64,000 bases of DNA from Verrucomicrobiales bacterium (GTDB lineage: Bacteria > Verrucomicrobiota > Verrucomicrobiia > Limisphaerales > UBA9464): assembly GCA_027489875.1 (NCBI GenBank), contig JAIXZE010000077.1, positions 1 to 64,000 of the forward strand, written 5' to 3'. The notes under the pieces were generated by a model, which did no database searches, was not told the origin of the DNA, and saw nothing but the letters and a program-made list of their open reading frames with translations. This document shows positions 29,085 through 39,025 of the stretch, in pieces; the stretch's first letter is position 1; the number at the start of each line of letters is the position of its first letter. Made by a program: the position numbers and the translations under genes.

Positions 29085-29747
29085 ATGAACCCCACATCTC
29101 CCCCAGTCATGTCTCCTCGGCTTCGGCTGGGTGTTCTGGGTTCCGGCAAGGGCTCCAATTTTGTCGCCATCGCAGATGCAATCCGTGAGAGGAATCTGCC
29201 GGTGGAGGTGGCCTTGGTCATCAGCGACGTACCGGATGCCGGAATCCTGCAGCACGCAAAAGACCGTGGGATCGCAGCCCGGTTCATTGAACCGGGTCGG
29301 TTCCGGACCAAGCTGGATGAGGAGTCCGAGGTCGCCTACACCTCGGCCCTCCGTGAGGCAGGGGTGGAGTGGGTCGCCTTGGCTGGCTTCATGCGGATCC
29401 TGAAGGGGGAGTTCCTCCGTGCCTTCCCGGGACGGGTCCTGAACATCCACCCTTCCTTGCTTCCGTCCTTTCCCGGCTTGGAGGCCTGGCGACAGGCGCT
29501 GGATTACGGGGTCAAGGTGACGGGTTGCACCGTGCACCTGGTCGATCAGGGGATCGATACCGGGCCCATCCTTGCCCAACGGGCGGTGCCTGTTCATCCG
29601 GACGATACTCCTTCAACCCTTCACGCCCGGATCCAGCAGGCGGAGAAGTTGGCTTATCCGGCAGTGATCGAGACCATCGCGCGTTCCGAATTGCGCGTTC
29701 GCGGGCGGTTGACCGGGGGTGTCCCGGGAAATGTCACCGGATTGTGA
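29085..29747 (+). CDS. purN: Phosphoribosylglycinamide formyltransferase
   Basis: PurN transfers a formyl group from 10-formyl-tetrahydrofolate to GAR in de novo purine synthesis. From ATG 29085 the protein is 220 residues; ATG 29109 (MSPRLRLG) is equally possible because neither has a clear ribosome site. [11 protein letters not shown] binds the ribosyl phosphate. The catalytic trio is Asn120 and His122 ([12 protein letters not shown]) and Asp158 (GIDTGPI). It sits closely behind sdhB on the same strand. Confidence 0.94.
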   Translation: MNPTSPPVMSPRLRLGVLGSGKGSNFVAIADAIRERNLPVEVALVISDVPDAGILQHAKDRGIAARFIEPGRFRTKLDEESEVAYTSALREAGVEWVALAGFMRILKGEFLRAFPGRVLNIHPSLLPSFPGLEAWRQALDYGVKVTGCTVHLVDQGIDTGPILAQRAVPVHPDDTPSTLHARIQQAEKLAYPAVIETIARSELRVRGRLTGGVPGNVTGL

Positions 29748-29792
29748 ATCGGATGGCGTCCTGGTGTCGCTTGTTTGCGGCACAAGAGGCTC

Positions 29793-31711
29793 ATGTCGAT
29801 TGTTTCCTGGATGAGGCGATTGCCCATTGTGGCCTCCCTTCTTGTGCTTCCGTCGGTGGTTGCCCAACTTGCGATCACCGAGGTTCATTCCAGCGCCTCC
29901 ACCAATGGAACCGTCACCCTCCATGCGGATTGGTGGGAGTTGACGAATCTGGGCTCCCAGTCGGTCGATCTGACAGGGTATCGATTCAACGACGCCACTG
30001 GCGGGTTGGCTGCTGGTTCGGTCACACTGCCGAGTCTCACATTGGCCGCCGGGGAATCCATGGTCCTGGTGGAAGCCATCAGCGCAGATGACTTCCGGCA
30101 ATGGTGGGGTGCCGGACTGCCTGCCGGGTTGCAGATCTTCACCTACACCACCAATGGCATTGGCCTGAGTTCCAGCGGGGATTCTGTGCAACTTTGGGGG
30201 CCAACGACCACCAATGAACTGGAGTGGGTGGACTCCGTTGCGATCGGAGCCGCGGGATTGGATTCCTCGACGTTCATCTATGATCCCGTCACAGGGCAGA
30301 TGAGCGCGCGTTCGGTGGTGGGGCAGGGAGGCGCTTTCGCTGCAGCGGACAATGGGGATGCGGGTTCACCGGGAGTTGCCGGATCTGCCGCTGCACTGGA
30401 GATCCTCCAGCAGCCGGCGGATGTCGTGGTGAACCCCGGTGATTCGGCGACCTTCACGGTCACCGCCCGTGGGCTTCCCCGGGCGCGGTACCAATGGAAG
30501 TTTGGCGGACAGGCGATCCCTGGGGCCATCAGGTCCCAATTGGTCGTTTCGAATGTGAGTGCAGCCTCCGTCGGTGGGTACTCGGTGGAGTTAGCCAACG
30601 GGTTGGAATCGATTCAGAGCCGTGCGGCAGTCCTGAGACTCGCCGAGTCCCCAAAGGCTCCCGTCTTCACATTGGAATTGACCAACCAAGCGGTCCTCGC
30701 GGGCGGGACGGTGGTCTTTCAGGCAGCGGCCTCCGGCGTTCCCCAGCCGACGTATGTGTGGCGCTTCGGCACCACGATTCTTCCGGGCGTCACAGGCAGT
30801 CAGTTGATCCTGACAAATGTCGCGGCGAATGCGGCAGGCACCTACTCGGTAACCGCGACCAACGCTCTGGGAGCGGTGATTTCGACAGCGGTGCTGACGG
30901 TTCGTGCAAAGCCTGACTTGCGGATTACCGAAGTTCGATCGACCGACACCCTCGATCCGGACTTTTCCCGTCGGAATGGATTCACCCCGCAGGATTGGTT
31001 TGAGGTCACCTCGTTCGAGTCCTCCCCCATCAACCTCCTCGGGTGGCGACTGGACGACAACAGTTCGAGCCTGACCGCCGCTTACGTCGTCACCAATGCG
31101 GTGACGATCCTTCCCGGGGAGTCGGTCATTTTCGTGGAGCGTCTGACCGCGGATCAGTTCCGGGTGTGGTGGGGAACCAATGAATTGCCGGCGGGGCTGA
31201 AGATCATCACCTACTCCGGGAGCGGCTTTGGGCTCAGCTCGGGTGGGGATGGGGTTCGGATCTGGGATCCCACGACGGCGAACAATACCGACACGGTCAG
31301 TACGGTGGATTTTCCCGCGGGCACGGCGGGTGTGACCTTCAACTATGATCTGACGACGTCGACCTTCGGCGCTCTCAGTGTGGAGGGCGTGAACGGCGTC
31401 TACCAGGCTCCCGGGAGCATTGATCGGGACCTCAACCTCACCGTGAAGGACATCGGATCCCCGGGCAGGGTGCGGGAGGGCGGGGTGGTTTTGCCTCCGC
31501 GGGCACCGGAATTGTCCGTCGTATTCGACGGAACGGGCCTCAAGGTTCGTTTCGAAGGACAGGCTGGGCGTGCGTATCGCCTTGAGCGCCGGACACTCCT
31601 TGCGAGTGGTTCGTGGGAGTCGATTGGAACAGCGACCGGCGTTGATGGAACGATTGAGATCCATGCGGGTGCGCCGGGTGATTTCCAAGGCTTCTTCCGA
31701 GTGGTGGTGCC

Positions 31712-31715
<4 letters not shown>
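29793..31715 (+). CDS. Exported protein with lamin-tail, Ig-like, Ig-like and lamin-tail domains
   Basis: ATG 29793 gives 640 residues with a signal peptide ([19 protein letters not shown]). Two lamin-tail domains (LTD) of about 150-170 residues bracket two Ig-like domains. The first LTD starts [11 protein letters not shown] and contains [18 protein letters not shown]; the second starts [11 protein letters not shown] and contains [18 protein letters not shown]. The Ig modules read [18 protein letters not shown] and [20 protein letters not shown]-terminal strand region ([17 protein letters not shown]) is of the kind common at the ends of secreted proteins in this phylum. The symmetric layout implies internal duplication. 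The stop overlaps the start of the pseudopilin gene by 4 bp (ATGA), so the two are translationally coupled. Function is unknown; binding or surface display is inference. Confidence 0.82.
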
Positions 31716-32491
<776 letters not shown>

Positions 32492-34147
32492 TCACGGAAG
32501 TCGGCTGAGGCGGAAGCCTTTGGTGTCAAAGAATCCCGTTCCCTTCTGTCCGCGCATCTCGGCCACGAGTTCCACCTCTGACGTGGATTCGAGCGAGAAT
32601 TCAAACTGGACGGTTGTCCAACCGGTGGTGCCCTGAAGTTCGTTCTGGGAGCGGTTCTGACGCGTGGTGCCGCTGAGGCGCACACCCAATCCCGTTCCAC
32701 GTTCGTTGGGGCTTGTGACGAGGTCCTGGACCTTGGCTCGAGCCTCCAGCCGATAGCGGCCTTCGGGGAGTTCCAGACGGGTCCGCCAGGAAAGGATACC
32801 GGCGCGCGTGAGTTCGATGCGCAGCATTTGTCTTCCATCCGCCGGCTCTTGGACGATGTCCGTCCGGCCGCCTTCGGCATCCTGGGTTCTGGGCTGCCAT
32901 CGACCCACCTCGATCAGGCCATTTGCGGCGACCTTCGCGGGCTTGGGTCGGCTGGCGATCTGTCGCTGGATGTCGTCGACCCGGTCAATGATGCGACGGC
33001 GCAGATCGCGGGTGTTGCCGCGAATGTCATCAGCCTCTCCGCGGGAGAGCTTCGCCAAGGCGGGCTCACGCCTGGAAACTGCCGCGTCAAAAGTCGCGAG
33101 GATGGCGTTTGTCGTGAAGACGTTCGTCAGCAGGGACTCGATCCGATCGAAATATCCGCTCCGCCATTCCGGAACCTGGATGATCCGCGCGGCAACGATG
33201 CCTTCAAACCCGCGGTTCAAGGGCATCCCTCCCTGGCTGAACATCTGATCCATGCCATGCGGCATGAAGGTGAAACGACCCGCGGATGGGTCATGGTAGA
33301 CACGATAGTTGTTCCTGTTGCACGGGTACCCATCCCAGTCCTCGGTCATGACCTGGAGCGCGAGGTAGGTGAGGAATCGGTCCACATCGACAAGCTTGGC
33401 GATCTGCGCTTTCCGGGCAGTCGCATCGGGAAGATTGCAGACGGCAGACAGGGTTTGCAGGTCCTTCCAGTCCGGCGGTGTTTTGCCGGCGTCGAGTTCC
33501 AGTTGCTGGTCGATGTCCCGGAGGAAGCCGCCATCGTAAAGGTTTCCTGAGGAATCCTTGAAGTTGCGGTTCAGGAAGGACCGATCGAAACCTTCCTTGA
33601 GGACATAAAGGCCGAGGTTTCGGCCGTTCAACCGGACCAATGCATGGGTGGCGCGGGTTGCCGGAACCCCAGCGCGCCGATAGAGGTCCGAGCAGACGAT
33701 TTCGCTCATCCGACTGCCATCCTGCACGGAATTGTTCAGGTGCAGCTTGTCCAGACCGAAGATCTTCTGGCCGGGTTTGAACTTGTCGACATTCAGCGTG
33801 AGCGCCGGCAGGTCATCGATCGGACGGGTCGATCCCGCCGCCCCCTTCACCCGCACGCCGACCGAGGTCCATTCGTTGGTGCCGCTGCGGACAATCGCCG
33901 GCACGGACTTCCTCGGCTCACGGCGAAGGGATTCAAACTGATCGGCGGCAATGACCAGTTCGAAGGTCTGGATGGGGCCTGAAAAGAGGGCGTCGGAAGG
34001 CTGGGGTGTGTTCGGGAGGGCAGGGTGGATCTGGCTGGCGGGTTGTTCCGCGTGGCCGCACCCGAACCCAAGTGGCAGCCAGATCAGGATGGCCAACACT
34101 AACGGGGGGCAGCATGACAGCGAACCTGCGCGGGTTCCGGGATTCAT
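32492..34147 (-). CDS. CotH-like kinase-fold exported protein
   Basis: ATG 34147 gives 551 residues. An N-terminal hydrophobic segment (CCPPLVLAILIWLPLGFGCGHAE) could be a signal peptide; the GFGC site is only a weak lipobox. The middle matches the CotH family: FELVIAADQFESL, KGAAGSTR, LHLNNSVQDGSRMSEIVCSD, LYVLKEGFDRSFLNRNF and MPHGMDQMFSQGG, which resemble the ATP-binding and catalytic segments of the atypical kinase fold. In Bacillus CotH phosphorylates spore coat proteins; in other bacteria these proteins are secreted and their substrates are unknown. A C-terminal beta-sandwich (about 440-550; LEPEGRY-type and TTVQFEFSLES segments) resembles a carbohydrate-binding module. It converges with the pseudopilin gene. 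Confidence 0.85.
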   Translation of the reverse strand: MNPGTRAGSLSCCPPLVLAILIWLPLGFGCGHAEQPASQIHPALPNTPQPSDALFSGPIQTFELVIAADQFESLRREPRKSVPAIVRSGTNEWTSVGVRVKGAAGSTRPIDDLPALTLNVDKFKPGQKIFGLDKLHLNNSVQDGSRMSEIVCSDLYRRAGVPATRATHALVRLNGRNLGLYVLKEGFDRSFLNRNFKDSSGNLYDGGFLRDIDQQLELDAGKTPPDWKDLQTLSAVCNLPDATARKAQIAKLVDVDRFLTYLALQVMTEDWDGYPCNRNNYRVYHDPSAGRFTFMPHGMDQMFSQGGMPLNRGFEGIVAARIIQVPEWRSGYFDRIESLLTNVFTTNAILATFDAAVSRREPALAKLSRGEADDIRGNTRDLRRRIIDRVDDIQRQIASRPKPAKVAANGLIEVGRWQPRTQDAEGGRTDIVQEPADGRQMLRIELTRAGILSWRTRLELPEGRYRLEARAKVQDLVTSPNERGTGLGVRLSGTTRQNRSQNELQGTTGWTTVQFEFSLESTSEVELVAEMRGQKGTGFFDTKGFRLSRLP

Positions 34148-34237
34148 AGGTAATGGGGTTCCCGGAGACGCCGGGGGCCAGTCCGGGAAGCATTCACCGG
34201 ACCGGCCGCGACCGTGGTGACGAAATGTCACCCATTC

Positions 34238-34786
34238 TCAACGGGGGATCATGCCGGACGCCCGGGCGTAATCGAAGATCCCGCCGGCATCCACCACCGG
34301 GCGCACTTCGCCCAGCGACTTGAGGCTATAAAGCTTGCCCGTGCCGTGGTGCAGGATGGTGTTGGCGTCGATATCGACCGTGGCCTCGTCACCCGTCTTG
34401 AAGATCTCGCACAGACGGTCCTGGCATTCGATCGGATAGAGTTCTCCCGTGGCGACGCAGTTCCGGAAGAAGATCCGGGCATACGATTCCGCGACGACGC
34501 ATTGGCAATTGGCGGATCCAAGGGCGATGGGGGCGTGTTCGCGGGAGCTTCCACACCCGAAGTTCCGCCCGCCAATCACGATGGGGAACTGGGTGTCGAG
34601 CTGGCCCTCGGCGACGTAGCGCGTCGGGTAAAGGGAATCAGGAAGGCCCCAGAGGGCGTAGGCGCCAAGCTTCTCGTACTCCTCCGGAATCGTGGGCACC
34701 AGGTTGAGGAACTGGGCCGGAATGATCTGGTCGGTGTCGATGTTGTCGCGGACCACGTACACCGGGCCGGTGAACTTCGATTGCAT
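34238..34786 (-). CDS. leuD: 3-isopropylmalate dehydratase small subunit
   Basis: ATG 34786 gives 182 residues. The aconitase swivel-domain signatures are DNIDTDQIIPAQFL near the N-terminus and GGRNFGCGSSREHAP in the middle. Together with LeuC it isomerises 2-isopropylmalate to 3-isopropylmalate in leucine synthesis; the related homoaconitase or citraconate hydratase small subunits have the same fold and cannot be excluded. leuC, leuB and leuA are not nearby, so it is separated from its large subunit. The gene is divergent from rpsO. Confidence 0.88.
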   Translation of the reverse strand: MQSKFTGPVYVVRDNIDTDQIIPAQFLNLVPTIPEEYEKLGAYALWGLPDSLYPTRYVAEGQLDTQFPIVIGGRNFGCGSSREHAPIALGSANCQCVVAESYARIFFRNCVATGELYPIECQDRLCEIFKTGDEATVDIDANTILHHGTGKLYSLKSLGEVRPVVDAGGIFDYARASGMIPR

Positions 34787-34927
34787 CAGGCCCACAGTTT
34801 CGGCAGACGTGGCCAGAACGCAAAGGCGAAATCGTTTCTCGACACGTTCGCAGGGGCTCCCTAGTTTTTGGGCTCGATAAACGGAGTTGTACCGGGCGGT
34901 GGTTTGCTGCCCAACACCGAGATCAAT

Positions 34928-35185
34928 ATGCAAGAAAAGACTACAGTCATTACGGAGTTCCGCACGCACGAGAAGGACACGGGTTCCCCCGACGTCCAGA
35001 TTGCCCTGCTGACGGAACGGATCAACAACCTGACGGAGCACCTGCAGAACAATCGCAAGGACGTGGCTTCCCGCCGCGGTCTGATGGCGATGGTGAGCAA
35101 GCGCCGTCGTCTTCTCGACTACCTGAAGCGCAAGGATGAGCCCCGTTATCAGGCAGTGACGAAGAAACTGAAGCTCCGGCGCTAA
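34928..35185 (+). CDS. rpsO: Small ribosomal subunit protein uS15
   Basis: The protein has 85 residues, close to the usual length for S15, and is recognised by [20 protein letters not shown], the [15 protein letters not shown] helix and [14 protein letters not shown]15 binds 16S rRNA early in assembly of the small subunit. It is followed by pnp on the same strand after 250 bp, the rpsO-pnp order conserved across many bacteria. Confidence 0.98.
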   Translation: MQEKTTVITEFRTHEKDTGSPDVQIALLTERINNLTEHLQNNRKDVASRRGLMAMVSKRRRLLDYLKRKDEPRYQAVTKKLKLRR

Positions 35186-35241
35186 TCCGCCGGGAAAGGA
35201 TGGAGGTTGGGTGGTTGCCTGATCTCCATCGTCGGTTGGCG

Positions 35242-35263
35242 AACCGTACCTGCGGGTACGGTT
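35242..35263 (+). promoter_or_regulatory. Perfect hairpin in the rpsO-pnp spacer
   Basis: AACCGTACC-TGCG-GGTACGGTT forms a 9-bp perfect stem with a four-base loop, 57 bp after the rpsO stop. No T-tract follows, so it is more likely an RNA processing or stability element than a terminator. Confidence 0.55.
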
Positions 35264-35357
35264 GGTTGCCGCAACGAGGCGCGCGCGGCAGCCTGCTGGC
35301 CGTATCCATGCCCGATTGTCGCGTCCGAAAAGCAGTCAACTGTGCCCGCCCATCTGG

Positions 35358-35410
35358 GAAACTTCACTCAACTCCCCCGACCCGTTGTCGGGGAGGCTGA
35401 CTGAAGTTTC
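35358..35410 (+). promoter_or_regulatory. Long two-part stem-loop in the pnp leader
   Basis: GAAACTTCA (35358-35366) pairs with TGAAGTTTC (35402-35410). Inside it CCCCGAC (35375-35381) pairs with GTCGGGG (35387-35393). The structure ends 25 bp before the pnp ATG. In E. coli an RNase III-cut stem-loop in the pnp leader is the target of PNPase autoregulation; the position here is comparable, but the sequence is unrelated and the role is inferred. Confidence 0.6.
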
Positions 35411-35435
35411 TCATGTGGGGCGGGCTGAATTACAT

Positions 35436-38400
35436 ATGCCCGAGAAAGTTATCATCCCGGTGGGTGATCAGGAGATCATCATCGAGACCGGAAAATACGC
35501 CAAGCAGGCGGACGGTTCAGTGACCGTTCAGTTGGGTGAAACGGTTATCCTTGTGGCCGCTGTGGCCGCGTCCAAAGCCAAGCCCGGCCAGGACTTCTTC
35601 CCCCTCACCGTCGATTACCGCGAGAAGGCGGCGGCGGCTGGCAAGTTCCCCGGGGGTTACTTCAAGCGTGAGGGTCGTCCGACTGAAAAGGAGATCCTGA
35701 CCTGCCGGTTGACGGATCGTCCCATTCGTCCCCTCTTTCCGAAGGGGTGGTACAACGAAGTGCAGGTGCAGAGCGTCCTGCTCTCCGCCGATGGTCAGAA
35801 TGACCCGGACATCCTCTCCATCCTGGGAGCTTCTGCTGCCCTGACGGTTTCTGACATTCCTTGGGATGGTCCTCTCGGAGCTGTCCGCATCGGCCGCGTG
35901 GCTGGCCAGTTCGTGGTCAATCCCACCCACGCCCAGCAGGCGGAGTCCGACCTGGATCTGATCTACGTCGGCAACAAGACCGACGTCGTGATGTACGAAG
36001 GTGCGGCCAATGAAATCTCCGAGGAGGACTTCATCGCTGCCCTCAAGTTCGCCCAGGAAGCCTGCCAGCCGCAGATCGCGGCCCAGGAGGAGTTGCGGGC
36101 GAAGGCCGGGAAAACGAAGCGGACCATCACGGTCAACATCGTTCCCGAGGAAATCCTGGCCGAAGCCAAGGCGTTGGCGGGTGATCGGATCATCCCGGCG
36201 CTGCTGGTGCCCCAGAAGCTCGCCCGCGAAGCAGCCGTGAATGCGGTCTTCGCTGATGTCGGTGAGAAGCTGAAGCAGAAATTCGGAGCCGAGAAGGTCA
36301 CCGATTACGTCCTCAAGGACGCCCAATACTACATCCAGAAGGAAACGGTCCGTCTCCTGATCCTGGATTCTGGCAAGCGGCTCGATGGCCGTGCCACGGG
36401 TGAAATCCGGCCCATCTCCAGCGAGGTTGGCTTCCTCCCACGGGCTCATGGATCTTCGGTGTTTTGCCGTGGTGAGACCCAGGCGGTGTGTCTCGCCACC
36501 TTGGGAACCAGCGACGACATCCAGGAGTTCGATTCCTACACCGGTGGGGAGACCAAGAAGCAGTTCCTGCTGCATTACAACTTCCCGAACTTCTCGGTCG
36601 GTGAAACGGGCCGGATCTCGGGCCCTGGACGTAGAGAGATCGGTCACGGCGCATTGGCGGAACGTTCCGTTGCGCCCGTCATTCCGTTGAAGGAATACCC
36701 CTACGCCATCCGGATCACCTCCGAGATCATGGAGTCGAACGGCTCCACCTCGATGGCGTCGGTCTGCGGTGCGACCCTGGCATTGATGGATGCCGGTGTG
36801 CCGCTGATCCGTCCGGTGGCTGGCATCTCGATCGGCATCTGTACCGAGTATGGTGCGGATCATCAGATCAGCCGTTACAGCCTCCTGACCGACATCATCG
36901 GGTGGGAAGACGCGTTCTGCGACATGGATTGCAAGATCGCGGGTACGGAGAAGGGCATCACCGGGTTCCAGTTGGACCTCAAGCTGCGTGGATTGCCGCT
37001 GCCGATCATGGCGGAGGCGGTTGAGGCAGCGCGGATTGCCCGGCTTTCGATTCTGGGCGACATGGCCAAGACGTTGTCTGCCCCGCGTACGGACATCTCC
37101 AAGTACGCTCCGCGGATCACGGTCATCCGGATCAATCCCGAGAAGATCGGCCTGCTGATCGGGCCTGGCGGCAAGAATATCAAGCGCATCGTCGATGAGT
37201 CGGGATGCGAGATCAACATCGAGGACGACGGAACGGTTAAGGTGTTCTCGGTCACTCCCGAGGGCATGGAGATTGCCCGTCGTGAGATCGAGGCACTTGG
37301 CGCTGAAATCGAGATCGGCAAGACCTACAAGGGTCGCGTCGTCACGATCAAGGAGTTCGGTGCGTTCGTCGAAGTGTTCCCGGGTCAGGATGGTCTGGTT
37401 CATGTTTCCGAACTGTCCAACCGTCGCGTCAACCGCCCCGAAGACGTCGTCAAGATGGGCGACGAAGTCTGGGTCAAGTGCATCGGTGTCGACGACAAGG
37501 GGCGTGTGAAACTGAGCCGCAAGGCCGCCATGGAAGAGCGTGGCGAAGCGGCCGCGGTGCAGACTGAAACGGCAGGCACTCCGAGGCCTGAACGGTCGGA
37601 GCGGCCGGAGCGGGTTGAGCGACCTGAGCGCACAGAACGCCCGGAGCGTCCGGAGCGCAGCGAGCGGTTTGAGCGTCCGGCACGCGAAGAGCGGGTTGAA
37701 CGTCCTGCACGTGAAGAGCGCCCCGTGCGTGAAGACCGTGGGCCTGAGCGCGCAGAGCGCCCTGTTCGCGATGATCGGGGTTCAGATCGTCCTGAGCGTC
37801 CGGTGCGTGATGATCGTGCTCCTGAGCGGGCGGAACGTCCTGTGCGTGACGAACGCGCTGAACGTCCTGTGCGTGATGATCGGGCCCCGGAGCGTTCTCC
37901 GGAGCGCGCGCCACGTGGTGAACGTTCCGAACGTTCCGATCGCGGTCCTCGTGAAGAGCGTGTCGAGCGTCCTGTCCGGGACGATCGCGGTGAACGTACC
38001 GAGAGGGTCACCCGTGATGTCCGTAGCGATCGCCCCGTGCGTGATGACCGTGGCGAACGGTCCGAGCGTCCTGTCCGGGATGATCGTGCGGAGCGCCCTG
38101 TCCGCGATGATCGTGGCGACCGCCCTGAACGGCCTGTCCGCGACGATCGCAGTGAGCGCAGCGAACGTGCCCCGCGTGATGATCGTGGCGAGCGGAGCGT
38201 GCGTGATGACCGTGGTGATCGCGTTGAACGTCCGGTGCGCGATGAGCGGGCTGAGCGTCCGGTGCGCGACGACCGTGGTGAGCGTCCGGTGCGGGATGAC
38301 CGCAGTGAACGTCCCGTACGGGATGATCGTGGCGAGCGTCCGGTCCGCAGTGATCGTGGAGAGCGTGCACCGCGCGCCGAGCGTGTGGACCGCGTCGACG

Positions 38401-38921
38401 ACCGCTTTGAGCGTCCGGCGCCTCCCGTTGAGGACCGCGGCGAGCGTCCCGTCCGCGCAGAGCGCAGCGATCGATATGATCGTGGCGAACGTGCTGAGCG
38501 CCCGCCTGAGCGTGGAGAACGTCCTGAACGCGGCGGCAGTCGCGAACGTTCGGTGGATCGCGGTGGAGACCGGAGCCGCCGGTCGTCTGCCGATGACGGA
38601 GCCGATGGTCTTGAGACCGGAAAGCTCTACCGTGCGAAAGTTGCATCCATCAAGGACTTCGGTGCCTTTGTGGAGTTCATCCCCGGCCGTGAAGGTTTGG
38701 TGCACGTCAGCGAACTCGCCAACTTCCGCGTGAAGCAGGTTGAAGACATCGTCCAGATCGGTGACGAGATCTGGGTCAAGTTGTTGGGTGTCGATGACAA
38801 GGGGCGTGTCCGACTGAGCCGTCGTGCGGCGATGGAAGAGCGCGAAAAGGCGGAGAATGGCGAGGCGGGAGGAGCTCCCGAGCCAGCTCCGGCTCCTGAG
38901 GACGATCGGTTCCTCGACTGA
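35436..38921 (+). CDS. pnp: Polyribonucleotide nucleotidyltransferase with two S1 domains separated by a long charged linker
   Basis: PNPase degrades RNA 3' to 5' by phosphorolysis and can add tails. From ATG 35436 the protein is 1161 residues, against about 700 usually. Residues 1-555 hold the two RNase PH domains and the all-helical domain, with the catalytic-region segment CDMDCKIAGT at about 495-504. A KH domain follows (IGLLIGPGGKNIKRIVDESG), then S1 domain 1 at about 628-702. Residues about 716-1053 are a low-complexity linker built from variants of ERPVRDDRG, rich in Arg, Glu, Asp and Pro. A second S1 domain at about 1061-1135 is identical to the first at about 51 of 75 positions by eye. 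The frame stays open through the linker with no frameshift. Confidence 0.97.
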   Translation: MPEKVIIPVGDQEIIIETGKYAKQADGSVTVQLGETVILVAAVAASKAKPGQDFFPLTVDYREKAAAAGKFPGGYFKREGRPTEKEILTCRLTDRPIRPLFPKGWYNEVQVQSVLLSADGQNDPDILSILGASAALTVSDIPWDGPLGAVRIGRVAGQFVVNPTHAQQAESDLDLIYVGNKTDVVMYEGAANEISEEDFIAALKFAQEACQPQIAAQEELRAKAGKTKRTITVNIVPEEILAEAKALAGDRIIPALLVPQKLAREAAVNAVFADVGEKLKQKFGAEKVTDYVLKDAQYYIQKETVRLLILDSGKRLDGRATGEIRPISSEVGFLPRAHGSSVFCRGETQAVCLATLGTSDDIQEFDSYTGGETKKQFLLHYNFPNFSVGETGRISGPGRREIGHGALAERSVAPVIPLKEYPYAIRITSEIMESNGSTSMASVCGATLALMDAGVPLIRPVAGISIGICTEYGADHQISRYSLLTDIIGWEDAFCDMDCKIAGTEKGITGFQLDLKLRGLPLPIMAEAVEAARIARLSILGDMAKTLSAPRTDISKYAPRITVIRINPEKIGLLIGPGGKNIKRIVDESGCEINIEDDGTVKVFSVTPEGMEIARREIEALGAEIEIGKTYKGRVVTIKEFGAFVEVFPGQDGLVHVSELSNRRVNRPEDVVKMGDEVWVKCIGVDDKGRVKLSRKAAMEERGEAAAVQTETAGTPRPERSERPERVERPERTERPERPERSERFERPAREERVERPAREERPVREDRGPERAERPVRDDRGSDRPERPVRDDRAPERAERPVRDERAERPVRDDRAPERSPERAPRGERSERSDRGPREERVERPVRDDRGERTERVTRDVRSDRPVRDDRGERSERPVRDDRAERPVRDDRGDRPERPVRDDRSERSERAPRDDRGERSVRDDRGDRVERPVRDERAERPVRDDRGERPVRDDRSERPVRDDRGERPVRSDRGERAPRAERVDRVDDRFERPAPPVEDRGERPVRAERSDRYDRGERAERPPERGERPERGGSRERSVDRGGDRSRRSSADDGADGLETGKLYRAKVASIKDFGAFVEFIPGREGLVHVSELANFRVKQVEDIVQIGDEIWVKLLGVDDKGRVRLSRRAAMEEREKAENGEAGGAPEPAPAPEDDRFLD

Positions 38922-38944
38922 GAGCCATCTGTTTGACGGAATCA

Positions 38945-38976
38945 GGGCGGTCCGCGTGAGCGGACCGCCTTTTTTG
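38945..38976 (+). terminator. Intrinsic terminator after pnp
   Basis: A 10-bp perfect stem GGCGGTCCGC / GCGGACCGCC (38946-38955 and 38960-38969) with a GTGA loop is followed by six T residues, starting 24 bp after the pnp stop. Confidence 0.9.
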
Positions 38977-39025
38977 TTGGCTTGGCGATTGGGTTTCCCT
39001 CGGTTCAGGGTTAGGCTCGCCGCCA

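Noticed and set aside
37540-38733. Overlapping plus- and minus-strand open frames in the pnp linker region
   Set aside because: The linker DNA is a tandem repeat without stops in several frames; only the PNPase frame joins two real domains (S1 on both sides).
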